A DNA stretch of 64,000 nt from Sialis fuliginosa (lineage: Eukaryota; Arthropoda; Insecta; Megaloptera; Sialidae): NCBI GenBank assembly GCA_961205875.1, contig OY540822.1:4218501-4282500 (forward strand). Direction: 5' to 3'. Made by a program: the position numbers and the translations under genes. Shown piece by piece: positions 11,516 through 23,441 of the stretch. Below the pieces are notes generated by a model, which searched no databases, had not been told where the DNA came from, and saw nothing but the letters and a program-made list of their open reading frames with translations. Position 1 is the stretch's first letter. Each line of letters begins with the position of its first letter.

Positions 11516-11714
11516 TTAAAAATAACCAATTTTCGTTTTTTTTTTTTTTCATTTTCCCAGCAAAATCAACAGCACAGCTGCAGCCAAATTTTGATCATCA
11601 CACCTCACTCTCACGGAAATATTGACACAAATAGTTCGAAACTCAATATAATTGAACGTGTAGGTGCAAGGTATGTTTCAATAAAATTGTGCAATAATAA
11701 TATTGAACAACTAT

Positions 11715-11858
11715 ATTGTAGGTGTATGGGGCGCCTGAATTAGGTAGTTTTTTAATTTCCACGTGCTTGCCGTCTATAGCACCAAGGATATGAGGAGAGT
11801 TCCAGCTGATCTCAAAATCTTTTGCAACTTCTTCCCATTCTTCACTTGTTTGTGGTAA
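11715..11858 (-). pseudogene. Second PIF/Harbinger transposase exon fragment
   Basis: On the minus strand, directly after a 3' splice site (TTATTTTCCAG), the reading LPQTSEEWEEVAKDFEISWN then GAIDGKHVEIKKLPNSGAPY appears. This is the first-aspartate block (GAIDGKH) of a different PIF subfamily from the HARBI1-like copy just upstream. It lies inside the downstream part of that copy, so it is probably a separate insertion fragment. Confidence 0.75.
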
Positions 11859-11899
11859 CTGGAAAATAAAAAAATATTTAATTACTTATTATTTATTTC

Positions 11900-12183
11900 T
11901 AGGAAAGTCGAGTTTCTACTTTGGAAGAAAATGAAGATTCCTCATTCAGTGAAATGAATCGTAGTACAACTTCAAAGAACCATGCTGCGAAAAAGGTAAA
12001 GAAGGATAAACAACTTATGGATTTAGCATATTCGAAAAATGGAAAGAACTCAACAACTTTATATAAAGAAAGCGATTGCTGAAATTTAAGGCCAATTAGG
12101 ACTACTACACTGTCATTTTGTAAAAATAAATGAAACTACACCTTATGACCATTACAGTAAAACTTCTTCAGTACAGTTTGGCG
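11900..12183 (+). other. Possible exon plus non-coding DNA
   Basis: After TTTCTAG at about 11905 an open frame reads ESRVSTLEENEDSSFSEMN and onward to a TGA near 12080. It is acidic, then lysine-rich, like the tail of accessory proteins that accompany PIF transposases, but I do not recognise it. At 12177-12183 TTTGGCGC resembles a retrotransposon primer-binding site just before the gypsy leader. Confidence 0.3.
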
Positions 12184-12249
12184 CATCGCCATCGTATAGC
12201 AACCCAACGCCATCGCCATTGTATAGCAACCCAACGCCATCGCCATTGC
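12184..12249. repeat. 27-base minisatellite, about 2.5 copies
   Basis: The unit CATCGCCATTGTATAGCAAC followed by CCAACGC repeats directly upstream of the gag start. It lies in the gypsy leader. Confidence 0.7.
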
Positions 12250-12265
12250 AACACCAGTTAGAAAG

Positions 12266-13745
12266 ATGACTGAGTCAGGAACTTCAACTACGGCCAATAA
12301 CGGGGACGAGTTCAATACTCCTGAAGCTCCCGGAGTAAAGACCACTGCACCTCCGACATGGCCAAAAGATCTAACCTTGAGTCTAGTAGGACTGGCAGCT
12401 CAGACGGAACAAAACCGTAACACTATTATACAGGCACGACAGGAAACGTTTTCTCATTTTGATACACTCATAAATAAAATCGCAGATCTCACGATAAGTG
12501 CGCCACCTGTGTCATCAAACCCGTCAGGTTTAGATGCATTTAAAAGTAATACTTCTTGCGATGAGTTAGACCCGTTTAAAACTTATTTTGTTTGTTGAAG
12601 CAGCAGAAAACATTTATTTACAAAAATTCTTCGCCGAAAGGCAATTCATTCTTGAAGTTCAACGTAAATCAACTGGACCTTTCTTCCGGTGGCTTAACCA
12701 CAATATCCATGCAGATATGACATGGAGAGAATTGAAGCACAGTATTATTAACATTTTAATTACTCCTTCAGATAAAGAATCATTGATCGAACGACTGGTT
12801 GGTCAGCGCCAGCAGCCCGGAGAGTCTCTCTGGACGTTCCTGGAGGACGTGGAAGCCAAAGCTGCCTTGCTGGACTACGGCAGATCTGAGTCAGCGCTGG
12901 TGGCGATGGTTTTCAACAATATTACCCGAGAGATCTTTCAGGCGATGAGATTCTCAGCCTCACCAACCACATTTAATGAGTTCCGAGTCCTAGCAAGGCA
13001 GACGGAGGCATTCCGGAGACGCTTCGGAGAGACGCCTTTGGAGCTGTCAGAGCCAGCACCTCCAGCTAGAACTCCGGTAAGATCAAATTCATATTACTGT
13101 AACTTCTGTAACAGACAAGGACATTCTGAGTCCCGCTGCTTTAGAAAGGCGTCAGCATCTAATAATGCTGCACCTAGATTCTCAAATCCTTCTGTACCAA
13201 AAAACTTCCAACCGGAAGTTTGATAGCAGGGATGGCTTCCAAGAGTGTACATAGAGTACCTGCTCTCAACAAACTTTTGATCAAAAATAATATTCAATCA
13301 TTTCCACGTTTACCTTTTATAAATCTTTCTTTAAATTGTGTGCCTCACCAAGGACTTTTGGATTCAGGATCCACTCATTCATTTATGTCTTATGAAATTT
13401 TACTAGGTTTACCGGAGAAGTCTTATGTATGGAAGTCAGGAACGCCTGAGTGTCGAGCGGCAAATGGAATGCAATTGACCACAAAAAAAAAACGAGTCAC
13501 ACTATGGCTTAAAATTGGACCGTTACGCTGGAAACTTACATTCATCCTATACTCCGACTTTTTTGAAATTAACGAATTGAAGAACATGAGTGCAGAAGAA
13601 ACAATTAGAATATGAAAAAATTTTTTTAGCAGATATGGTATACCAATTACAGTCATATCAGATGGAGGAACCAATTTTACAAGTGACAAATTTAATCACA
13701 TAACATCGAGTCCGCATCAACAATAGGGAAATGGAAAGGCTGAGC
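12266..13745 (+). pseudogene. Ty3/gypsy gag-protease with internal deletion into integrase
   Basis: An ATG at 12266 starts the Gag N-terminus (MTESGTSTTANNGDEFN). A one-base break near 12594 leads to the capsid-like part (WLNHNIHADMTWRELKHSI, LVGQRQQPGESLWTFLEDVE) and a CCHC knuckle CNFCNRQGHSESRC near 13100-13140, ending with TGA at 13221. The protease follows in the -1 frame with GLLDSGSTHSFMSYEI. It then jumps in frame to an integrase piece (FFSRYGIPITVISDGGTNFT, then a stop, GNGKAEH). Reverse transcriptase, RNase H and most of integrase are deleted. Gag packages RNA and the protease cuts polyproteins; neither could support transposition here. The integrase tail at 16.3 kb may be from the same copy. 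Confidence 0.88.
13199..13205 (+). promoter_or_regulatory. Programmed -1 frameshift heptamer A AAA AAC
   Basis: The heptamer A-AAA-AAC lies in exactly the right phase of the gag frame (codons CCA AAA AAC), 15 bases before the gag stop. The protease frame is -1 relative to gag. This is a canonical simultaneous-slippage site, used by many retroelements to make Gag-Pol. Function here is inferred. Confidence 0.6.
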
Positions 13746-14083
13746 ACGGTGCTCTGGAAACCAACTTAAATAAAAAAATTGATTACCTCGGATTTTTTTG
13801 TATAATTCAATTCTTTAGTAGTTAAGGAACATTTTAAGACCAAAAAGAAAAAAAATCGCCTTGGTGCTTTTTTAATAATTCATAAAACAAAAAAAAATAC
13901 ATAAATCGTGTACAGGTCAGAACGCGATTTTTTGTATATTTATTGTTTATTAATTTTTTACTCTACAAAATAAACAAAAAATAAATATAAAATTATTGGG
14001 ATTCGAACTCGGGACCAATTGTTTATAAGATCTTTTATAATTTTATGTATATCGAAAAATCACAAGAGACACAATAGGCAGCA
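13746..14083. other. Non-coding junk between gypsy and LINE pieces
   Basis: No gene. On the minus strand near 13985-14010 a lone tRNA B-box-like string (GGTCCCGAGTTCGAATCCC) occurs without an A box or a cloverleaf. Confidence 0.4.
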
Positions 14084-14745
14084 GTGAAAATAGCGAAAAA
14101 CATGATTAAGAAAGGCATAGAAGCTAAAACCGATATATGTATATCGGTCAAATTCTTTGGAGTCAATCTCGATACCAGACTCTCATGGAAACAACATATT
14201 GAAGAAATAACACCAAAACTCTCAAAAACCGTATACGCTATACGAAGAATTAAAAATATCATAGGTATCGAGGCAGCACTCATAAGCTACTACGCTTTAT
14301 TTAATTCTGTTATGATACATGGGATTGAGGCTTGGGGAGTATCAGCTCACACAGCAAAAATTTTTATACTTCAAAAACAAGCACTACGGGCTATTGAAGG
14401 GTCGAAAAATGACGAGCATTGTAAACCATTATTTCAAAAATACGGAATTTTGACATTACATTCTCTATTCATACTAAGATTAGTTATAAATGTACATAAA
14501 AAACAAACATTATTAACAACTCGCTCAGATACCCACAACTACAATATTAGAAAAAAAATAAACTCACCGTGCCTAAATTTATGCTTAACACAGATATAAA
14601 TTCAAATATTGGTTTAATTTACTACAACAAGCTACCAGACAAGTGGAAAAAAGAAAAATCCATAATATTCAAAAATACTGTAAAAAATGTCCTTAAAACG
14701 GAGGCTTTTTATAGCCAGGAAGAATTTTTAAACTACAAATTTTAA
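14084..14745 (+). pseudogene. LINE reverse transcriptase C-terminal fragment
   Basis: The frame includes VKFFGVNLDTRLSWKQHIEE, SYYALFNSVMIHGIEAWGVS, ILQKQALRAIEGSKN and KYGILTLHSLFILRL, the thumb and C-terminal region of Jockey/CR1-type reverse transcriptases. A stop at 14599 is followed by an out-of-frame continuation ending near 14745 (EFLNYKF). The 5' end is truncated, as is usual for LINE insertions. The related minus-strand copy at 37.1-37.5 kb keeps the same HNYN.R region. Confidence 0.85.
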
Positions 14746-14905
14746 TTATTTTTATTATATGTACATTTTTATATATATATGTATATTTTTGTTTTTTGTA
14801 TTAGCCGTATTATGTATTAAGTATTATGTAAAGGGTCCTGTCTTAACTCAAAGGGTATGATGGCCGACAGCACCTTACAAATAAAATTATATATAAAAAA
14901 AATTA
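14746..14905 (+). repeat. LINE 3' untranslated region
   Basis: AT-repeat DNA, then AAAGGGTCCTGTCTTAACTC, GGGTATGAT and CCTTACAAATAAA. A diverged copy of the same tail (GGTCCTGTCTTTCTGCAGGG, CCCTTACAAAATAAA) is at 48440-48525, so both are 3' ends of one LINE family. Confidence 0.6.
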
Positions 14906-16180
14906 CTATAAAAAAATGTGTGTGGGATATTTTCAAATAACAATGAGAAATCTGTTTAAAACTGAATTTATTGATTTCTAAATTCTTTATTCTTCTTTTC
15001 ATTTATTACAAAAATTTTTTCTTTCTCTTAACAAACTAAAAAAAAATATAAACTATGTAAACTTTTAAGGAATTCCTTTTCTACTTCAATTCTTAAATTT
15101 TAATACTTAACTTTATTATATCTTCTTAATTCTATCTTTTAAAACAAACTAATTTATCTTTTCTCTTATTCTAATAAAAAAACTATTAACTAATTATTCT
15201 AAACTTATCTCTATTGATGTTTCCTCTTGACGGGTGATAATGTGTCCTATTTTCTTCACACGCACCAAACTTTGTTCCATTTCCTCGACATTCAAATATT
15301 ATTCAATTTCTTTATTTATTTAATACACCTATCTGTTTCTTTCCTATTAACTGTTATTTCACTCAATATCTCCTTTTCTGTCACTATGGTTATATTTATT
15401 TTGTTATTCCATTGTTCATAGTTTCAAATTTTGGTTTATTTTACTGTTAATGTTTTATAATATGTTTTATTTTTTTAAATGTCTTTATTAACCTTTTATT
15501 GTTTTTAAAATGCACTGTAATGTTTTTTTATTAACAATGAATTTATTTAATTTTATTGTCGTAAACTTTATACGTTATTATTTTCATAATGTCTATCTCT
15601 TTCGCACTTTACTTTACTTGTCTTTCTTCTCTCTCTGTCTACTTCATATATGTGGTTCTTTGTTTCTGGTTTTATACTGTTTAAAATTCTATTTATTTCA
15701 TATTTATTAATATTATCGTCGATTAATTCTTTTTTAATACTTATTTAATTTAACACTTTTCACCTTCAACTTTTATTTCTTCACTTCACTCTATTTTTAA
15801 ACTTTATTTTATTCTAGCTAAATCGTCGCGTTGTTTCTTTTTATCCTTTAATATTTCGCCGCGTAGTTATTAATTTTTTTCACTTATTTCTTTCACCACC
15901 TTGTTTAAATACTTCGCTATATATTATTTAATACTTCTTTTTCTTATTTTATTATTATTCTATTGTTTAACATATATTATATTATTTAATCTCAAAATAC
16001 AACGCACTTTATACTTCAACGTTTATCTCTCTACTCAACTATCATTTTTTGTTACTAAGTGCACGCTATCACCCCCTTTCTCCCTGCAACTCTCACTCTA
16101 GCCCATCCCTACTCAATATAACCGGTTTTTTTGCGTGTTGCAAATTTCCAAAGGTATCAAAACAATTTCAATAAAATAAT
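14906..16180. other. T/C-rich low-complexity stretch
   Basis: About 1.2 kb in which the plus strand is strongly pyrimidine-biased (long TTTCTT-type text). The open frames reported by length alone are phenylalanine/leucine-rich translations of this bias and are not genes. Confidence 0.5.
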
Positions 16181-16184
16181 CAAA

Positions 16185-16308
16185 TCAAACTGTGACCCCA
16201 CAAAGTGACTTGTCACAATTAGTAACCATTTTCTTATTGTAATTAGCTACCTTATTTGTAACTTTTCTGTAACTACAGAATAATAAATTTTGATTTGATT
16301 TGATTATA
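16185..16308 (+). repeat. LINE-type 3' tail ending in TTTGATT repeats
   Basis: GTGACCCCACAAAGTGACTT and a run ending AATAAATTTTGATTTGATTT look like the 3' end of a non-LTR element with a short tandem tail instead of poly(A). No coding part is attached. Confidence 0.4.
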
Positions 16309-16312
16309 CAAA

Positions 16313-16740
16313 ATGTTACTAAATTGGAGAAATACAGCCAACAAAATGAATAGCAGTCCGGTACAGAGGATGTTTGCAAGAAGACTCAGATCAAATATAC
16401 CAATAATTCCTAACAAATTGAATCCTGAAATACAGCGTTACGTTCCAGAACAAATATAGAAACAACGGAATGAAACAAAATTTTATTATGATAAACACGC
16501 TATAGAAAGAAAATGAACTCCTAAGATCAATGAAAACATAATGTTTAAGAAAAAGGAAGATAACAAAATTTGGACCTCTGGTAAGATTAATGAGAAAATA
16601 ATTTCAAGAACGTACAATATAGATGCAGATGTTAAAACATAATAATATAGAAGAAGCTTAGTACATATAAAGTTAAAAGGTACAGAGACAAATCAAGATG
16701 AAAATAAGCAAGACCGTAGCGAAAAAAAATATTTTGTATG
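16313..16740 (+). pseudogene. Ty3/gypsy integrase C-terminal fragment
   Basis: The reading MLLNWRNTANKMNSSPVQRM, FARRLRSNIPIIPNKLNP, KFYYDKHAIERK and KKEDNKIWTSGKINEKIISR matches the end of gypsy integrases (SP.Q...R...P, YYD, W..G.I). There are stops after about 50 and 66 codons. It could be the 3' half of the deleted gypsy at 12.3-13.7 kb, split by later insertions. Confidence 0.75.
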
Positions 16741-16899
16741 GAAATTTACTTCTTACTATTGATCTTATCGAATGACACAATAAAATATAAGCTACATTTA
16801 TGAGAAGTTTTAGGCTGTGGCTGCCGATCGATTTTTTCACTGAAATATTTTTTTAGTCATTTCAGGTGGGTCCTCTAGAAACAGAGATGTAGGGAGGAA

Positions 16900-18502
16900 A
16901 TGGGAATCTGGTGCATCAAAAAACGAAAGAAAGCTGAAACGGTTTTGTCCAAACAAACTTTGAGTTCTAGTATGATGAAATATCTTAGTAAGAAACCTTG
17001 TTCTGAAGTTACTTCTTTTGAGTCGGATGAATCAGTTGTCCAAATTGCTGAACCAGCCTCAGAGTCATGTGGATCTGCTGTTAGCCAAGTTTCTGAAGTC
17101 AATAAAGAATTCGAAAGTGAGAACATTTGTGAGACAGAAAATCGAGAGGAAACAATTCATTTACAAAGAGAGTCGTTTGTAGAGTTGGACCCAAGGACGT
17201 GGGTATTTCCAATAACGGATTTACAGCGTCATGACCTTATTCAAAATGGTTCTTATCAAAATCTGGAAATACTCGATGATGAATATCCAAGACATTTTTC
17301 AAAATTTCATTTTACTCGAAAATTGAGTAACGACGAAACGCAGCATCGTAGATGGTTAATTTACTCTATAACTCAAGACAAAGTTTGTTGCTTTCCATGT
17401 AGACTTTTTTCGCATTTACAAACAAAGATGGTGCAAGAAGGTTGTTGTGACTGGAAAGATCTTAGTCGGATATTGCAAAGACATGAACAAAGTCCAGGAC
17501 ACATGGAGTGCATGTTTAAATGGATGGAATTTCACAACGGAAGCAAACATGGAAAAACAATCGACATGGAAAACGAGAGATCAATTAGAGACTCGCAAAA
17601 ACATTGGTACAATTTATTTGAAAGACTAATTGACATTATCAACTATTTAGCCTCACATAATCTTGCATTTAGAGGTCATCGAGAGTCCTATATGTTAGAC
17701 TATAGCGGAAACAGTGGCAATTTTATGGACCTATTTAAGTTGTTATCCAAATATGATCTGACACTGCGGGAACACTTGCAACGTATAAATGAGAAACGTC
17801 TTGCTTAACATTATTTGAGTCTTGATATTCAAAATGAGTTAATTACGTTATTGTCTCAATCGGTTGTTGAAGAAATAATACAAAGAGTCAAACAAGCAAA
17901 ATACTATGCGTTCATGCTCGATTGTACCAGGAATGTAAGCCGTGTTGAACAAATGTCAATTATATTGAGATTTTGCAATTCCTCGACTGGAGAAATAGAG
18001 GAACACTTTATTGAATTTATTGCTGTAGCAGAAACAACATAATAAATTTAATTTTGCAAAAACTAGAAAAAAATGGTTTGGATATCCAGAATTGTCGAGG
18101 ACAAGGATACGATAATGGCGCTAATATGGTTGGCATAAATAAAGGAGTCAAAACAAGAATGCTTAATATTAATCCAAGAGCATTCTTCACGCCTTGTGGT
18201 TGTCATAGTTGGAATTTACTTTTGATAGATGCAGCTTTTCAGGTCTAATTCACCAGACTCATAAAAGATGGAAAACAACTTATACGATACATTTTAGAAA
18301 ATAATTTGCAAGATATATATCCAAATGTTTACATAACGATCAGAATTATGCTGACAGTTCCGGTCAGTACAGCTTCTGCTGAGAGAAGCTTCTCAAAGTT
18401 GAAACTGGTTAAGAACTATTTGAGAAGCACGATGAGCCAAGAGAAACTATCTTCATTGGCTGTTTTATCAATTGAAGCTGAAATAGCGTGTCGTTTAAGC
18501 TA
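16900..18502 (+). pseudogene. hAT transposase, zinc-finger MYM/TTF (DUF4371) type
   Basis: The first frame (16900-17808) has a serine-rich leader, then WVFPITDLQRHDLIQNG, YPRHFSKFHFTRKLS and CCFPCRLFS, a TTF-type zinc finger. An in-frame TAA at 17806 interrupts it. The core continues with FMLDCTRNVSRVEQMSI (first acidic residue), shifts near 18042 to CRGQGYDNGANMVGINKGV and CGCHSWNLLLIDAA (C-x2-H block). Most of the helical insertion domain is then missing. The C-terminal hAT dimerisation motif survives (VSTASAERSFSKLKLVKN, 18355-18415). Such proteins cut 8-bp-target hAT elements; this copy is dead. Terminal repeats were not found. Confidence 0.88.
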
Positions 18503-18831
18503 GGACTCAGTTCTGAAAAAATTTAATGAAGCAAAAAGCCGCAGAGTGCGGATATAATAATATTTTTTTATTCACAAATTTATTTATATATTTAATTTAA
18601 TTATATGAAATATATTTAATTTAATTATGTATTATTAATTTTAAAAAAGGTCTTCGGAAATTAAACTAATGTACTGTGTGGAAGTTATATAATTCTTATG
18701 TATATGTATTGTTCTAACCCAGAAGTACTGATTAATAAATATGTTTTGTACGAGTAGCTTATTACTTTTAAAATAAACAAAATTTATTACAGAACTAAAT
18801 ATAGCGACATTTTCAAAAATATAGGCGCGCA
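18503..18831. other. AT-rich non-coding stretch
   Basis: Nothing recognisable; probably the former 3' flank of the hAT element. Confidence 0.4.
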
Positions 18832-19167
18832 TCCGATCCAATACAATGCTTCAATTGCCAAATATTCAGGCATGTAATTAGAAATTGCCATGTGAAACCA
18901 AAGTGGGTCAAATGTGGCGTGAACCACCAAATGAAAACTCTGCAAAAAAATTATCAAGGCAACAACCCGGCAAATTACTCCCAATGCCAGTACAGAAAGG
19001 AGTACGAAAATTCAAACAACAAAAATTTACCCTTCGCGCCAATTAGATATGCTCCAGCACCAATACCGAAGGAAAACGCATGGTTCAAAACCAAAACTAC
19101 AATACCTGAAAAACAACCATTGGACTCCCATTTTCAAACCCTACAACAAGAACTAAAAACTATGTGA
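18832..19167 (+). pseudogene. LINE (Jockey-type) ORF1 zinc-knuckle fragment
   Basis: The plus frame reads PIQCFNCQIFRHVIRNCHVK, KWVKCGVNHQMK and GNNPANYSQCQYRKEYE. This is a degraded set of CCHC knuckles of Jockey-clade ORF1 proteins, with the usual NHPANY..C motif reduced to NNPANYSQC. Some knuckle cysteines are lost. ORF1 binds element RNA. There is no matching ORF2 downstream. Confidence 0.7.
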
Positions 19168-21924
19168 TATCAAAAAAATTATCACACAAATAAGGAAGCT
19201 AAATGTAAGACTGAAAAACTGCACCTCTGCTGTGGACATGTCACGTGCCTAAATTGCACACGATGACAAAGGCAGGTTGCCCTAGCTCAGTGAAGACGGG
19301 CGGGGTTCTTTTAAGATGTTCTTTTAAGGGCGCCACGTGATTTTATTTTTACCCTCCTACCTGCGTATATGTAAGAAACCACGAAACACTATGTAGGTTA
19401 TATTAAAATAAACAAACTGGGCCTTTATTACGATAGTAATACAAAAAAAAAAAAATAATAATAATAAAAATGATCTTAAAACTTACCCGGATGTACACTG
19501 TACGAAATATTATAATCTCCTTAAGGGTTATATGGACGGACAATCAGATACAAAAGTAGCTAAATTTTGAAATATACAAATATCTGCGTTATAAATATCA
19601 TAATAGATGTTATAAATAATACAAATTATAACTAGAGTCGTTAACTTACAAATATGAAGCTAATTTTTCCTCTCCAATGACTATTTTGTTAAATTTGTAC
19701 AAATTCTAATAAAGATAGTTTATTATTTTGACACTGACTATACGGCAAATTGAACCTAACAATATATTTTAAATATAATTTACGTTATTTATAGCTGCAA
19801 ATTAATAAATATAGTTTATATATTCATTAAAAATACGCAATCCTGTGTTATAAATATAACAATTATTGATATTTATCATTACAGTCGGGACTCGTTTATT
19901 GTAACGCTCGTTTATTTTCAACGCTCGTTTATCGTGAATGCCGACATTCGTTTATTGTACATTTTTTCTCCTCCTTCACCTCCCACCATTCTCGTGTCAT
20001 GGCGGTCAAATGCTACTTATGACCAATGACATGAAAGTGCGGGAAAACTAATATTTCAAATTGGAATGATCAATTTTAATTTTTTTAAAGTGTAAGCAAT
20101 GAAACAATTTACTTTCAGAATTACAACCATTAATTACATATGTCGATGCATATCAAGAATTTATACAATAATGCCATTATTTTAATTATTATTTATTAAA
20201 ATAAGAGAGAATGAATCCTTTTTCTTTATTGAACATATATTCTTTCGGTTATTATGTTTTAATTTATATTATATTATATTTATATTAAATAATTATTTTT
20301 TAAACTTAATAACAGTCAACATTTATTTTTACATGCCCCCCCCCCCCCCCCCAAAAAAAAACGAAAAAATAAGAAAAAGAAAAGTTATAATAAAAATAAT
20401 TTTAAATATAAAAAAAATATTATGGAACATGGAACTCATGTATGGTTCTCCATACTGTTAATTTCTTCTAAAATAGTACTCTTTTCTGTATTAAGCAGAC
20501 AATAGTTGACAGTTTCTTAATTAATATAAATTTTCATAGCAATAAATAGTTTTTATAATATTCTATTTTAAAAACTCAAAAATTAAATATCTGTATTGAG
20601 ATATATGTATTTAGTATACTAATACTACACTCCCTCCAAAAATTAGAAAATCGGTAGCATTTTATCAATGTGTTTTACCTAAAAAATGCCGAAAAATATC
20701 AGTTTCCCATAAGAACACATGTTAAATTTAAATCAATATAATTCCTAAACGGCTTAGTGAATCAATTTAATATTTTGTCTATTGCATAAGAATGCTAATG
20801 GGAACATTCCAACCAATTTTCATGTATTTGGTAGCATTTTGAAATACATCCCATACATCCTTAAATAACTAATAAAATGTTGTTAAAATATAACCAACAA
20901 AAAAAAACAAAAAAATGCAATTGACAAACCACAAATAATAACAAAAAAAAGTACTTCGAAATTTAATAGCTAAATAATCCTAATACTTAATTTTTATCAC
21001 TGCACTGGCAAGGTAATTGATAGTGAGTAGGAGTTTGGCAAAGAATATATGTATTAATAAAAAAAAAACAAGTATTGAATATTAAAAGTGAGTATAGCTT
21101 ATCTGGTGAGCCGGAGTTGATGTGCTGACCGAGTCCAGGTTCCTTGGTTCCGCTTGTGCGACTGGGAAATATCCTTTATGGACCACCAAAATATTTCCCA
21201 AAATTCCGCTGTTCCGCCGTGAATCCGCGTGACGCGTGTGTATTAACACTTGACCACCAATGTGTTAACACGAAATTAGGCTGGACAACTGGTTTCGCTG
21301 GACTTCCGGTTCTCTCCTTGGCCACTATCACTTATTAGATAGACACTCATAAAACTTGTTCGCCAGGATCTTATTTACTCCATACTAACTGCCATGTATT
21401 CTTTCAACATTGTCAGTTGCTTGGTGCTGGGTAAACTAAATCTTTTACCATGGCCGTAATTACACGAACCTCCACGGGGAGAAATTTTAAAATAAATAAA
21501 ACTAGCTATTGAAAAGATTTTAAAGTCAGATTAAACGGGGAAATTATTAAATTAATTTACAATAATGGTTTTCAAAGTGTGTGAAAGAGAAATAGGATAC
21601 TTTTATAGATAATAATATACAATACTTAGAAATATAAAATACAGCGTCCAAGTTCTGCGCGCGGGCACAGAGAACTATGATTGTAACTATATCACATTTC
21701 ATCGGTATGCCGCGACAGGCACGTTATCTCCCGGGTGCATGTATTATTCTGGTTAACATTTACAATGTTATTTTATATTGAAATTATTAACACAATTCAA
21801 ATTAATTTAAGGAAAAAAATATCATGACAGACAGATTCGAAGCAGTCGCATAAATTTTTGGATATCTGCCATGAATATAATAAATTTTAACATAAAATGT
21901 AATATTAGTAACACACTACAGTAG
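19168..21924. other. Long non-coding region
   Basis: No protein family recognised. It contains a GC-richer patch at 21100-21480 whose open frame has no family signature, a run of 17 C at 20336-20352, and mostly AT-rich single-copy-looking DNA. Confidence 0.45.
19884..19960 (+). repeat. Possible pogo/Tigger terminal repeat
   Basis: CAGTCGGGACTCGTTTATTG followed by repeats of ACGCTCGTTTAT(T/C) resembles a pogo-type end preceded by TA. The other end was not seen. Confidence 0.35.
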
Positions 21925-22605
21925 AGCTGGGCGCGGGCCGTGAATTTTTCGGGTCACGTTGGGTCACGGCCGTGACCTAACGTGACGTGAGCGATTTTCA
22001 AATATTGAATCGTGAGCGGGCGTGATCGTGAGTCAAATTAAAACAATCGGGCGTGACCGTGCGTGAGTACATTTTTCTCGTGCGTGAGTTCGTGAGTATA
22101 TTTTGAAGATAATTTGTTTATAAACTTATTTGATCTTTTTTTAATATCTGAACTAATAATGCATAAATATAATAATGTTTTGAAACGAATTTTGACATTA
22201 AAAAATATAGTATGAAAAATAAATGTTATTTTAGGAAGCACTTTCACATGGTTAGTATTGCCAACTATATCAGAACACCAAAAAAAGATTTAAAAATGCG
22301 TTGTAGCTTTATTTTCTTATTGTTTTGTTTGTAATTTCTTTTACTAGAATGCAGTTTAGAAGAAATAATATGAATATAAAATACACACAATATATTGCAC
22401 GTAAAAACATTAATTTTCATCATTTCAAAATTTAATATTAAATCGGGTCACGCGCGTGACCCGTCGTGCGTGATCGGGCGTGAGTAAAAAAATAGTACTC
22501 GTGAGCGTGCGTGATCGTGAATACTTTTTTTTGTAACCGTGAGTGAGCGGGCGTGACTAAATTTTTTTCTCTCGTGAGCGTGCGTGATCGTGAGCAAAAA
22601 TTACT
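21925..22605. repeat. CGTGA-rich repeat islands
   Basis: Two GC-rich islands (21930-22090 and 22440-22605) are built from variants of CGTGAGCGTGCGTGATCGTG, separated by ~350 bases of AT-rich DNA. The left island opens TAGAGCTGGGCGCGGG, hAT-like, but no matching right end was seen. Probably the subterminal arrays of a non-autonomous element. Confidence 0.45.
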
Positions 22606-23433
22606 CACAGTTCTCGTTAGTTTTTTTAAACATTTATTGTTTATTTTACTTTTGTAATTATTGGAGAGACGATCGGTAAAATGGACAATGCATCAGTATT
22701 TTATCCGGGATTGATAATGGTGATATCAAAAAAAACAATAAAAATTCATTTTTAATCAAATTTCAGAGATATATTAAAATATTATTCTCTACGAGATAAG
22801 GTTTTTTTCTTTTATTTTTTTACTTGCGACAGTAAGAAAGCAATTGCAACAAGAAATATTAACTTATTTTAGTTTTCATTTAAGGGAAGTGACTATTTAT
22901 TTAACCAACAATATAGCAACTATTCACTACTTTTGTTTTTATTTTATTAATAAATAAGAGCAAATTTAGATATAACAAAATAGATTTATCATTAAATAAT
23001 TTGGAGCACTAAAACGATAAGTAACCAAAATAACAGTATATAATATACTTACTTTTAGACAGATTTATTAATATTCAATATACATACATAATGCTTCTTA
23101 TTAATATTAGTTTTTGTTGTTTTTTTTATACAAAAGCCCGGTATAATTAATTATAACGTAAGTCGCAATATAAAAAAAAGGAAACACACTGGAAAATATC
23201 ACAATTGCCCAAACAATTTTTCTTAAAAAATCAAAACATTTACATTTACGATCACGTAATTTTGCAAAAAAAAACTTTTTTTTTAACTCAAAAAATATTT
23301 ATGTAAATCTCTTCTTGCATATTTTAGGACGACGATTTATTTATTTTTGAGTGACGGCAAGGATCCAGTGAGCCGATGATGGTGGATAAACAATTTTCTC
23401 CAAAAAAACATAGCAGCCACGTGGTATTCACAA
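22606..23433. other. AT-rich non-coding stretch
   Basis: Nothing recognisable. Confidence 0.4.
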
Positions 23434-23441
23434 TACACAAA

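Noticed and set aside
14990-16101. Several 60-70 codon frames on the plus strand
   Set aside because: Their composition (Phe, Leu, Ser, Tyr) follows the T/C-rich DNA and no start context, splice signal or motif is present.
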